Shown in pieces: positions 1 through 5,886 of a stretch of 12,479 bases of DNA. How positions within the stretch are numbered: position 1 is the first letter of the stretch; each line of letters opens with the position of its first letter. The translations under genes were made by a program, and so were the position numbers. The notes under the pieces are model-generated. The model was not told the origin of the DNA. It saw nothing but the letters and a program-made list of their open reading frames with translations, and did not search any database. Source of the stretch: Candidatus Dadabacteria bacterium (GTDB lineage Bacteria > Desulfobacterota_D > UBA1144 > Nemesobacterales > UBA2774); the NCBI GenBank assembly GCA_020027805.1, contig JAHKKQ010000047.1:1-12479 (forward strand). Reading direction: 5' to 3'.

Positions 1-249
1 AATCCAGCGTTGGGGCTATTCGAAGGTGGTTTTGATGTTGTGGAGGTGCCGGTCTTAGGGAGTATAGATGCGGGGCAATTTATAGTTCAATATAATGCAT
101 CTAATGGACAGGGTGGAACTCAAATCATCATTGCCAGAATTCAGCTTCAGATTCCACCTGAATTTTTTGCTATATGCCCACTAATCTCGGATGAGGATGG
201 ATTGATTGAGGTCTCTATAGTCATTACCCAGTCAGTGGAGGTTGATTAG
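1..249 (+). CDS. 3' end of an unrecognised protein (5' end outside window)
   Basis: An open frame runs from the first base of the window to a TAG at 247-249, giving at least 82 residues. It has no convincing start of its own: the nearest candidate is a TTG at position 10 without a ribosome binding site, so the gene most likely begins upstream of the window. The peptide is rich in Val, Ile, Gly and acidic residues with alternating hydrophobic stretches, which suggests beta-strand structure. There is no obvious membrane segment and no motif that I recognise. Its GC content, about 43% by rough count, is lower than that of the mutase genes that follow. The family is unknown, and I infer only that it is a protein C-terminus. 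Confidence 0.5.
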   Translation, partial: NPALGLFEGGFDVVEVPVLGSIDAGQFIVQYNASNGQGGTQIIIARIQLQIPPEFFAICPLISDEDGLIEVSIVITQSVEVD

Positions 250-308
250 AAATAAATTACAAGACTGGAAGGGAAGGACTGAGTAAATATACAATATCAA
301 AACTTTGG

Positions 309-345
309 TGAGAAATACAGGATAATTCTCTCAAATACGATTTTT
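309..345 (+). terminator. weak hairpin plus T-run, possible terminator
   Basis: TGAGAAAT (309-316) can pair with ATTCTCTCA (325-333) through eight base pairs with one bulged base and an 8-nt loop. A run of five T follows at 341-345. The stem is AT-rich and the T-run starts about seven bases after it, so this is a poor intrinsic terminator. It is listed only because it lies downstream of the partial gene ending at 249. Confidence 0.2.
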
Positions 346-427
346 ATTTGTCTAAGATAAGTTTCTTTCCTACAGGTTCCGTTTATTCGAGGACTGTTTT
401 CTGATCTCTCAATATTCCCCATTCCAT

Positions 428-456
428 TTGACTTAATCCCCGCCTTTTTTTACTAT
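428..456 (+). promoter_or_regulatory. candidate sigma70-type promoter for the mutase cluster
   Basis: TTGACT at 428-433 and TACTAT at 451-456 are separated by exactly 17 bases. They match the -35 consensus TTGACA at five of six bases and the -10 consensus TATAAT at four of six. The predicted transcript would have a leader of roughly 110 bases before the ATG at 571. The region is AT-rich, so chance matches are likely. Confidence 0.3.
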
Positions 457-501
457 TTATTTGATAACTGTTTTCCAAGACGCTTAATTTTCGGTAATAT
501 T

Positions 502-507
502 TATAAT
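502..507 (+). promoter_or_regulatory. perfect -10 hexamer TATAAT, alternative promoter
   Basis: TATAAT at 502-507 matches the -10 consensus exactly and lies about 60 bases before the mutase start. No good -35 element sits 16-18 bases upstream, and there is no TGn extension. It would be a real promoter only with an activator, or it is a chance match in AT-rich DNA. Confidence 0.22.
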
Positions 508-570
508 AAGTTGTGCCGGGTGTTTCACGGGTTCCGGGATTTGATCAAGTACAGCGGGTCGGAGGGTCGG

Positions 571-2238
571 ATGTCAGTTGACGAAAACGAGATTGAACGG
601 CTGAGGAAAGCAAGAGACGATTGGGAAAAGGATTACGGCAGCGCCTCGAAAAGGGAGGCCGACTATACCACCATCTCAGGCATGGAAGTACCCCCCCTGC
701 TTACGCCTCTCGACTTGAACGGCTTTGATTACGATGACAAACTGGGGTTCCCCGGCTCATACCCGTATACGCGCGGAATCCACAGCACCATGTACAGGGG
801 CCGTCTCTGGACCATGCGCCAGTTCGCTGGGTTCGGGACCCCTGAGGACACCAACCAGCGCTTCAAGTATCTGATGGAGCACGGGCAGACCGGTCTCAGC
901 ACCGCGTTCGATATTCCTACGCTCATGGGCTACGACAGCGACCACGAACGCTCGAGGGGGGAGGTCGGGAAGGAAGGCGTGTCCGTATCCTCGCTCGCCG
1001 ATATGGAGGTCCTCTTCGACGGCATAGACCTCGAAAAAGTGACGACCTCGATGACCATCAACTGCAGCGCGAGCATCATATTCGCGATGTATCTCGTCAT
1101 GGCCGACAAGAAAGGGGTGAGCTGGCAGAAGCTGAGGGGCACCCTCCAGAACGATATGCTGAAGGAGTTCATAGCGCAGAGGGAGTGGATTTCGCCGCCC
1201 GAGCCGTCCGTAAAGATAACGGTCGACATCATCGAGTTCTGCGCGAGGGAGGTCCCGCAGTGGCACCCGGTTTCGGTTTCCGGCTACCACATACGCGAGG
1301 CGGGCTCGACCGCCGTCCAGGAGCTTGCGTTCACGCTCGCGGACGGCATCGCGTACGTGGAGGAGGGCGTGAAGCGCGGGCTTGACGTGGACGATTTCGC
1401 CCCCCGTCTCTCTTTCTTCTTCAACGTGCATAACGATTTTCTCGAGGAGATCGCCAAATACAGGGCGGCAAGAAGGATGTGGGCGAAGATCATGCGCGAG
1501 CGCTTCGGGGCAAAGAGTCCGAAGTCCCTGATGCTGAAGACCCACGCCCAGACCGCGGGGGCAAGCCTCACGGCGCAGCAGCCGATAAATAACGTCGCAA
1601 GGGTGACTATACAGGCCCTCGCGGCCGTGCTCGGCGGGACCCAATCGCTCCACACGAACTCGATGGACGAGACGCTCGCCCTGCCGACGGAGGAGTCGGT
1701 CACGGTCGCGCTCAGGACTCAGCAGATTATCGCCGAGGAGAGCGGGGTAGTGAATACCATAGACCCGTTCGGCGGGAGCTACGTAATGGAATCACTCACG
1801 GACAGGATAGAAAAGGAAGCGTTCGCTTACATAAACAAGATAGACGAAATGGGCGGTATATTCAGGGCTATAGAAACGGGCTATCCCCAGAAGGAGATCG
1901 CCGACGCGGCTTATAAATATCAGCGGGAGCTCGATACCGGAATCAAGACGATCGTAGGGGTGAATAAATACAACGCGGGTGACGAAGTCACAATACCGAC
2001 CCTTAAAATCGAGGAGAGGGTCGAGACGGGTCAGATAGAAAAGCTGCGCGAGCTAAAGAGAAAGAGAAATAATAAAGTGGTCCGGGCGAAACTGAGCGAT
2101 ATAGTCACGGCTGCCCGGAACGGGGATAATCTGATGCCTTCGATCGTCGATGCCGTGAGGGAATACGCGACTCTCGGGGAAATATGCGATATATTCAGGG
2201 AAGTGTACGGCGTTTACAGAGACCCGGGATATTTTTAA
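571..2238 (+). CDS. Acyl-CoA mutase large subunit, isobutyryl-CoA mutase-like (usually named methylmalonyl-CoA mutase)
   Basis: This is the 555-residue catalytic subunit of a cobalamin-dependent carbon-skeleton acyl-CoA mutase, a TIM-barrel protein that works with a separate B12-binding subunit encoded just downstream. I chose the ATG at 571 because GGAGG (561-565) lies five bases upstream; the frame is open to 511, but those extra residues do not look like the family. Recognisable blocks are the CoA and substrate segment TMRQFAGFG (81-89), AFDIPTLMGYDSD (112-124), SGYHIREAG (237-245, with His240 matching the active-site His of the family) and LGGTQSLHTN (354-363). The residues that set substrate choice are Phe85, Ala112 and Gln203. 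Methylmalonyl-CoA mutase has Tyr and Arg at the first and third positions, whereas isobutyryl-CoA mutase has Phe and Gln. The family call is firm. The substrate call is inferred from these residues. No fused GTPase or B12 domain is present, so it is not IcmF. Confidence 0.93.
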   Translation: MSVDENEIERLRKARDDWEKDYGSASKREADYTTISGMEVPPLLTPLDLNGFDYDDKLGFPGSYPYTRGIHSTMYRGRLWTMRQFAGFGTPEDTNQRFKYLMEHGQTGLSTAFDIPTLMGYDSDHERSRGEVGKEGVSVSSLADMEVLFDGIDLEKVTTSMTINCSASIIFAMYLVMADKKGVSWQKLRGTLQNDMLKEFIAQREWISPPEPSVKITVDIIEFCAREVPQWHPVSVSGYHIREAGSTAVQELAFTLADGIAYVEEGVKRGLDVDDFAPRLSFFFNVHNDFLEEIAKYRAARRMWAKIMRERFGAKSPKSLMLKTHAQTAGASLTAQQPINNVARVTIQALAAVLGGTQSLHTNSMDETLALPTEESVTVALRTQQIIAEESGVVNTIDPFGGSYVMESLTDRIEKEAFAYINKIDEMGGIFRAIETGYPQKEIADAAYKYQRELDTGIKTIVGVNKYNAGDEVTIPTLKIEERVETGQIEKLRELKRKRNNKVVRAKLSDIVTAARNGDNLMPSIVDAVREYATLGEICDIFREVYGVYRDPGYF

Positions 2239-2268
2239 CCGGCGACGGGGTGCGCACGCGGGTGAGCT

Positions 2269-2321
2269 ATTACCGTTAAGAAAGCGGGCGGGTAAATGGA
2301 ACAGAATTAAAATTACCGTTA
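2269..2321 (+). repeat. 10-nt direct repeat between the two mutase subunit genes
   Basis: ATTACCGTTA occurs at 2269-2278 and again at 2312-2321, 43 bases apart, inside the 98-base gap between the large and small subunit genes. A 10-nt match in so short a gap is not expected by chance. It could be a protein-binding pair, a duplication scar or part of a leader for the small subunit. I see no strong hairpin using it. Confidence 0.35.
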
Positions 2322-2336
2322 TACGGGGTGTTCGAT

Positions 2337-2747
2337 ATGGGTCAGGGTTCGAGAGCAAGGATTCTAATAGGTAAGGCGGGCTTGGACGGTCACGACAGGG
2401 GCGTAAAGATAGTCGCGCGGGCGCTCCGGGACGCGGGGTTCGAGGTCATTTATACGGGACTCCATAATACGCCTGAGGCGATAGTCGAGACGGCGCTCCA
2501 GGAAGACGTCGACGCCGTGGGGCTCAGCATATTGTCGGGCGCTCATAATTATATTTTCCCCGAGGTCGTACGTCTTTTGAAGGAGAAGGGCATAGGCGGC
2601 GTTACGGTTTTCGGGGGCGGTATAATTCCAAAGGAAGATGTCGAATATCTCAAGGCGAAGGGTGTCAAGGCTCTCTTCGAACCGGGCGTCTCGACCGATG
2701 AAATTATCAATTGGGTCAGAGAGAATGTTACTCCCAGAGCGCTATAG
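2337..2747 (+). CDS. Acyl-CoA mutase small subunit, B12-binding domain protein
   Basis: This 136-residue protein is the stand-alone cobalamin-binding (Rossmann-like) subunit expected to pair with the large subunit encoded just upstream. The base-off/His-on signature is complete: Asp17-x-His19-x-x-Gly22 (DGHDRG) supplies the histidine that ligates cobalt, followed by Ser64-x-Leu66 (SILSG) and the glycine cluster at 93-95 (GGG). These blocks and the length match the small subunits of split mutases. I chose the ATG at 2337 because GGGG (2325-2328) lies eight bases upstream; a GTG at 2328 would add three residues and has a poorer site. The gap of 98 bases after the large subunit is wide for two subunits of one enzyme and contains a direct repeat. 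The next gene starts nine bases after the stop, so all three are probably cotranscribed. Confidence 0.93.
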   Translation: MGQGSRARILIGKAGLDGHDRGVKIVARALRDAGFEVIYTGLHNTPEAIVETALQEDVDAVGLSILSGAHNYIFPEVVRLLKEKGIGGVTVFGGGIIPKEDVEYLKAKGVKALFEPGVSTDEIINWVRENVTPRAL

Positions 2748-2756
2748 GTTTGTCCG

Positions 2757-3398
2757 ATGAAGTGCGCGAGCTGCGGCAAGAGCAAAGCGAAGAGGCATTG
2801 TCCCGCGCTGAGGGCGTCGATCTGCCCGGTGTGCTGCGGTGAGAAGAGGGGCGTCGAGATAAAATGCCCGCTCGACTGTATCTATTTTGTTGAGGGTCAG
2901 AAGCATCAGCAGCTTAAGGTTATGCATCAGAGGCTCCGGAAAGAAGGCGCCGTCAGCTACGTGCGGCGCGCGGAGCTCTATAACCGGAACCCGGGCGTTT
3001 TCGCAAGGATCGAAAAGATATTTGCCGATGCCTTCCGCGCCAACAAGAAGCTCAGGAACGACGACGTGGTCTCGGCCCTCGCCCTCGTGAAAAGCACTCT
3101 CGATACGGAGAAGAAAGGCCTCATATACCAGCATCAGAGCGAAAACAGCTTTGCCAATGAATTGTCGACACGGTTACTGATAGCTTTGACTGAATTTAAA
3201 GACACTCCCGATATTACCGAGGACGGAGTCACCTTAGATTTTGCATTGAGTGTCGTGGACGATTTTCTGAAAGAAGCGAAGTTCTATATGGAGAACGACT
3301 CAAATCTCCAGGGCTACCTCGTACATATATTGCGTTATCACCCCGAAGAGGACGTCCCTTCCGCCGGGAGGCAGAGCGAGCTTATTATTACTCCCTGA
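2757..3398 (+). CDS. Small protein with an N-terminal eight-cysteine, zinc-ribbon-like cluster
   Basis: This 213-residue protein has eight cysteines in its first 41 residues (C3, C6, C15, C23, C26, C27, C37, C41). They form CxxC pairs followed by CGEKRG and CPLDC, a spacing expected for bound zinc. The rest has no cysteine and is mostly charged and helical, with no membrane segment and no signal peptide, so it should be cytoplasmic. The ATG lies nine bases after the small-subunit stop, and AGGT (2746-2749) overlaps that stop seven bases before the start, so the two genes look translationally linked. I do not know a function. A role in mutase assembly, cofactor delivery or regulation is suggested only by position. 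It is not a MeaB-type GTPase, because no P-loop is visible. Nucleic-acid binding is an equal possibility. Confidence 0.8.
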   Translation: MKCASCGKSKAKRHCPALRASICPVCCGEKRGVEIKCPLDCIYFVEGQKHQQLKVMHQRLRKEGAVSYVRRAELYNRNPGVFARIEKIFADAFRANKKLRNDDVVSALALVKSTLDTEKKGLIYQHQSENSFANELSTRLLIALTEFKDTPDITEDGVTLDFALSVVDDFLKEAKFYMENDSNLQGYLVHILRYHPEEDVPSAGRQSELIITP

Positions 3399-3414
3399 TG
3401 TTAGAGTAGTTAAT

Positions 3415-3436
3415 GGGGGTGGGGGGGAGCCGCTCC
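3415..3436 (+). repeat. G-run and short perfect inverted repeat between convergent genes
   Basis: GGGGGTGGGGGGG (3415-3427) is followed by GGAGC-C-GCTCC (3426-3436) and then the T-rich end of the opposite gene. It lies between the convergent stops at 3398 and 3436. The hairpin is very short, so any terminator role is weak. The runs of five and seven G are also places where sequencing or replication slippage could occur; both lie outside coding sequence. Confidence 0.3.
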
Positions 3437-3627
3437 TATTTATTCTTGTTGCCCGCGGGAACGGTGTTGATGATCGCCGAAACTATGAAGGCGATCACTG
3501 CTACGATCGAAAGGATCTTAAAATAAGGCTGCCAGTTAATCTTTACTCCAAGATAGAAGCCCGCACCGATAAATGAGAAGACTATGAGAAGCACCAGTAT
3601 TGCGCCGGGTATATTCTTTCTAAGCAT
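3436..3627 (-). CDS. Small two-helix membrane protein
   Basis: The 63-residue product has two strongly hydrophobic stretches (about residues 8-26 and 36-54). They are joined by a short polar turn, and the ends are basic or polar (MLRKN at the start, GNKNK at the end), so it should be an integral inner-membrane protein. AAGGAGT (complement of 3639-3645) lies about 11 bases before the ATG, a rather long spacing. The upstream minus strand holds an AT-rich GATAATATTATG that could serve as a -10 region. The gene converges with the mutase cluster and diverges from rnr. I recognise no family. The strong hydrophobic pattern and ribosome site argue that it is a real gene rather than a chance frame. 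Confidence 0.62.
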   Translation of the reverse strand: MLRKNIPGAILVLLIVFSFIGAGFYLGVKINWQPYFKILSIVAVIAFIVSAIINTVPAGNKNK

Positions 3628-3746
3628 TTCGTATCAACACTCCTTAATCATTGTAAAATTTATGGGGCGGACATAATATTATCTGAATTTCTCTTCATAT
3701 TCAACACCCGGCGGTCCGGTTCCGGGAATATCCCTCGCAGGCGCGG

Positions 3747-3777
3747 TTGACGTACGGGTTTGAACTTAATCGATAAT
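3747..3777 (+). promoter_or_regulatory. candidate promoter upstream of rnr
   Basis: TTGACG (3747-3752) and GATAAT (3772-3777) resemble -35 and -10 elements, but the spacing of 19 bases is longer than the usual 17. An alternative pair is TTGAAC (3760-3765) and TAACAT (3783-3788) with 17 bases between. Both lie roughly 110-150 bases before the rnr start and overlap the repeats listed separately, so a regulator bound there could control the promoter. Confidence 0.28.
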
Positions 3778-3848
3778 ATATGTAACATTACTACATATTA
3801 TTTTCTCTTAACGGAACGAGACCCCGCTTGTCCTTAATAGATAATATA
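3765..3848 (+). repeat. near-perfect 16-nt direct repeat upstream of rnr
   Basis: CTTAATCGATAATATA (3765-3780) and CTTAATAGATAATATA (3833-3848) differ at one base and start 68 bases apart, within the 267-base divergent region between the small membrane protein and rnr. A related GATAATATTA lies on the opposite strand near 3675-3684. Repeated -10-like elements or binding sites for one regulator are both possible. Confidence 0.5.
3778..3798. promoter_or_regulatory. inverted repeat, possible operator
   Basis: ATATGTA (3778-3784) and TACATAT (3792-3798) form a perfect 7+7 inverted repeat around the spacer ACATTAC. The spacing, about 14 bp centre to centre, is between one and one and a half helical turns. 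It begins at the end of the first direct-repeat copy and overlaps the alternative -10 element, the position of a repressor operator. The low complexity of the region makes a chance origin possible. Confidence 0.35.
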
Positions 3849-3894
3849 ACAAACTACCCATCGAAGGTGACCTATAATTTCCACAGATTTAGAA

Positions 3895-5805
3895 ATGAGG
3901 ATTCCAAAACCGAAAGAAATTCTTAAGCTTTTAAAGAATAACTCTCACCGCCCTATGAGGACCAAGGAGCTTTCCAGGCGACTCGGCGTGCCAAAGGAAG
4001 GGAGGCTGCTCCTTAAAAAGGTTCTCGGGAAAATGGTTACGGAAGGGAAGATAGGCAGGACGAAAGGCGGGTACATACATTCCGCCCCAAAGGAAACCGC
4101 CGAAGTTAAGAAAGAGCCCGTAAGGGCCGCCCTCATCAAGGGGATGGTCAAAGGCGGCAGGATACTCGGGAAGTTCGTCAGGACGGGGAACACCGGAAAG
4201 ATAATACCGAAGGACGACAAGATACCGCACATCCACCTTCAGGCCCGCGAGATAAAGGATTTGAGGAACCACAGCCTGGTCGTATTCGAGATAAGCGGAG
4301 GGGTCTCGACGAGCCGGAAGATAAAGGGCCGTATCGTTGACGTGCTCGGCAAAGCCGGGGACCTCGAGGTCGAGAAGAAGGGCTTGCTCGTGGAATACGA
4401 GCTTGAGGAAAAATTCCCGCCCGGAGCGATAAGGGAGTTAGCCGACGTGCCGGACGAAATACCGGAAAGCGAGCTGAAGAAGAGGGTCGACCTCAGGGAA
4501 GAGGTCATATTCACAATCGATAACGACGACGCCAAGGATTTCGACGACGCTGTCGGTATCACGAAGACTCACTCCGGCTACAAGCTGCTTGTGTCGATCG
4601 CGGACGTCTCTCACTACGTGGGAGTGGGGAGCGAGATAGATAACGAGGCATTGGGCAGGGGGACGAGCGTCTATATGCCTCACATGGTCGTACCCATGCT
4701 GCCTGAAAGGCTTTCTAACGACCTCTGCAGCCTCGTGCCTTACAAGGACAGGCTCACGAAAACGGTCGAGATGGAATTCAACCGCAAGGGCCTGATGGTG
4801 GATTTCAAGGTCTATAACAGCGTGATAAGGAGCGCGGCGCGGCTTACGTACTCGAAGGTCGCGGCGAGACTCGGAGATTCGGAGAGGGTGCCGCTCGAGG
4901 AGAGGCTCATAACCGAGAAGCTCTTCATTATGAACGAGCTTTACCAGCATATAAGAGAGAGGAGGATCGAAAAGGGCGAGCTTAATTTCGACATCCCGGA
5001 GCCTGACCTTATACGGGACGAGCTCGGGAGGACCGTGGACGTCGTGAGGACGCAGAGGAACCTGGCGCACGGGCTGATCGAAGAGTTCATGATAGCGGCG
5101 AATTCGGCGGTAGCCGAATATACGCGTAAGGCCGAGGTCCCGTCCATATACAGAATTCACGAAAATCCTGATGAAGAATCCATACTCGAGCTTTCGGAGG
5201 GGTTAAAAAAACTGGGCTACTCCCTGTCGGCCTCGGGGAAATTAGACACCCTGGATTTCCAGCGGGTGATCAACATGAGCAGGGGAAGGCCCGAAGAAAT
5301 GGCCGTCAACATGCTCATACTGCGCTCTTTAAAACGGGCCATATATTCGACCGAGGAAAAAGGCCATTTCGGGCTTGCGATAAAGCACTACTCACATTTC
5401 ACCTCACCTATCAGGCGTTATCCTGATTTGATAGTCCACAGGATTACCAACTCACTGCTGAAACACGGTTCGACACCGTATGACAAGGAGTCCCTCGACT
5501 GGATGTCTGAACAACTATCCAGGAAAGAGAGGACGGCTGACGAGATCGAGAGGGAAGCCATTAACCTCGAGAGGGCTTATCTGATGAAGTCCTATATCGG
5601 TCAGGAGTATGAGGGGGTCGTTCTCAGCGTTCTGCCTTTCGGTATGTTTGTCGAGGTCAAGGAGGTCTTCGTGGAAGGCCTCGTTCCCAGAGACAGTGTT
5701 GCGAACTGGAGAAAGCGGTGGTTTGACGTAGGCCAGACGGTGCGCGTGAAAGTAACCGCCGCCGATGTCGAGAAGAGGCGCATCACCCTTAACCTCACGT
5801 CTTGA
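3895..5805 (+). CDS. rnr: Ribonuclease R, short form
   Basis: This 636-residue enzyme is a 3'-to-5' exoribonuclease of the RNase II/RNB family, which degrades structured RNA in the cytoplasm. Domains in order are an N-terminal winged-helix-like segment (about 1-62), one recognisable cold-shock/OB-like segment (about 80-150), the RNB catalytic core (about 197-520) and a C-terminal S1 RNA-binding domain (about 568-634). The acidic metal-binding set is intact in TIDNDDAKDFDDAV (Asp209, Asp215, Asp217, Asp218), and HYSHFTSPIRRYPDL (498-512) carries the conserved arginines. It is shorter than the 813-residue E. coli enzyme: one of the two cold-shock domains and the basic C-terminal tail appear to be missing. 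The ATG at 3895 fits the N-terminal homology but has no clear ribosome site, as AAGGTG is too far upstream. It stands alone, converging with the minus-strand operon. Confidence 0.93.
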   Translation: MRIPKPKEILKLLKNNSHRPMRTKELSRRLGVPKEGRLLLKKVLGKMVTEGKIGRTKGGYIHSAPKETAEVKKEPVRAALIKGMVKGGRILGKFVRTGNTGKIIPKDDKIPHIHLQAREIKDLRNHSLVVFEISGGVSTSRKIKGRIVDVLGKAGDLEVEKKGLLVEYELEEKFPPGAIRELADVPDEIPESELKKRVDLREEVIFTIDNDDAKDFDDAVGITKTHSGYKLLVSIADVSHYVGVGSEIDNEALGRGTSVYMPHMVVPMLPERLSNDLCSLVPYKDRLTKTVEMEFNRKGLMVDFKVYNSVIRSAARLTYSKVAARLGDSERVPLEERLITEKLFIMNELYQHIRERRIEKGELNFDIPEPDLIRDELGRTVDVVRTQRNLAHGLIEEFMIAANSAVAEYTRKAEVPSIYRIHENPDEESILELSEGLKKLGYSLSASGKLDTLDFQRVINMSRGRPEEMAVNMLILRSLKRAIYSTEEKGHFGLAIKHYSHFTSPIRRYPDLIVHRITNSLLKHGSTPYDKESLDWMSEQLSRKERTADEIEREAINLERAYLMKSYIGQEYEGVVLSVLPFGMFVEVKEVFVEGLVPRDSVANWRKRWFDVGQTVRVKVTAADVEKRRITLNLTS

Positions 5806-5826
5806 GAAGATGGCGCGCGGATAACA

Positions 5827-5886
5827 CTACCCCAAATTCTTCGTGACCGGAATGCCGATCTCGAATTCCCTCGCCGCCGCTCTCAT
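5827..5886 (-). CDS. possible 19-codon ORF overlapping the preceding gene by ATGA
   Basis: The TGA that ends the three-helix membrane protein gene overlaps an ATG in the sequence ATGA. The new frame encodes MRAAAREFEIGIPVTKNLG and stops at TAG (5827-5829). A 4-base stop-start overlap is typical of translational coupling, and the peptide has a protein-like composition. It could be a real tiny gene, the remnant of a longer lost gene, or chance. There is no independent ribosome binding site and nothing else supports expression. Confidence 0.2.
   Translation of the reverse strand: MRAAAREFEIGIPVTKNLG

Larger units (their letters stand above)
250..570. other. AT-rich intergenic region before the mutase genes
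   Basis: About 320 bases carry no supportable gene. The stretch is clearly richer in A and T than the mutase gene that follows. It holds a weak hairpin at 309-333 and promoter-like elements at 428-456 and 502-507. The first part of the 511-2238 open frame lies here, but I assign it to the leader because a much better start exists at 571. I saw no tRNA-like or riboswitch-like structure, and no cobalamin-riboswitch B12-box-like element by eye. Confidence 0.5.

Noticed and set aside
511..570. TTG start at 511 for the mutase large subunit, adding 20 residues
   Set aside because: The ATG at 571 has GGAGG at proper spacing and gives the usual family N-terminus. The extra residues look like translated leader.
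250..570. Cobalamin riboswitch upstream of the mutase genes
   Set aside because: No B12-box-like sequence or large conserved stem structure could be recognised by eye. A covariance-model search would settle this.
757..1653. A 298-codon open frame on the minus strand opposite the mutase gene
   Set aside because: It is the antisense shadow of a strongly conserved GC-rich gene. Its translation is rich in Arg, His and Pro and shows no family features.
571..2238. Assignment as 2-hydroxyisobutyryl-CoA mutase
   Set aside because: That enzyme carries Ile and Asp at the positions occupied here by Phe85 and Ala112.
571..2747. Assignment as IcmF (fused isobutyryl-CoA mutase)
   Set aside because: IcmF joins the B12 domain, a GTPase and the catalytic domain in one chain. 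Here the B12 domain is a separate gene and no GTPase motif is present.
4438..5160. A 240-codon open frame on the minus strand opposite rnr
   Set aside because: It is antisense to the RNase R catalytic core, has shadow-like composition, and no ribosome site supports it.
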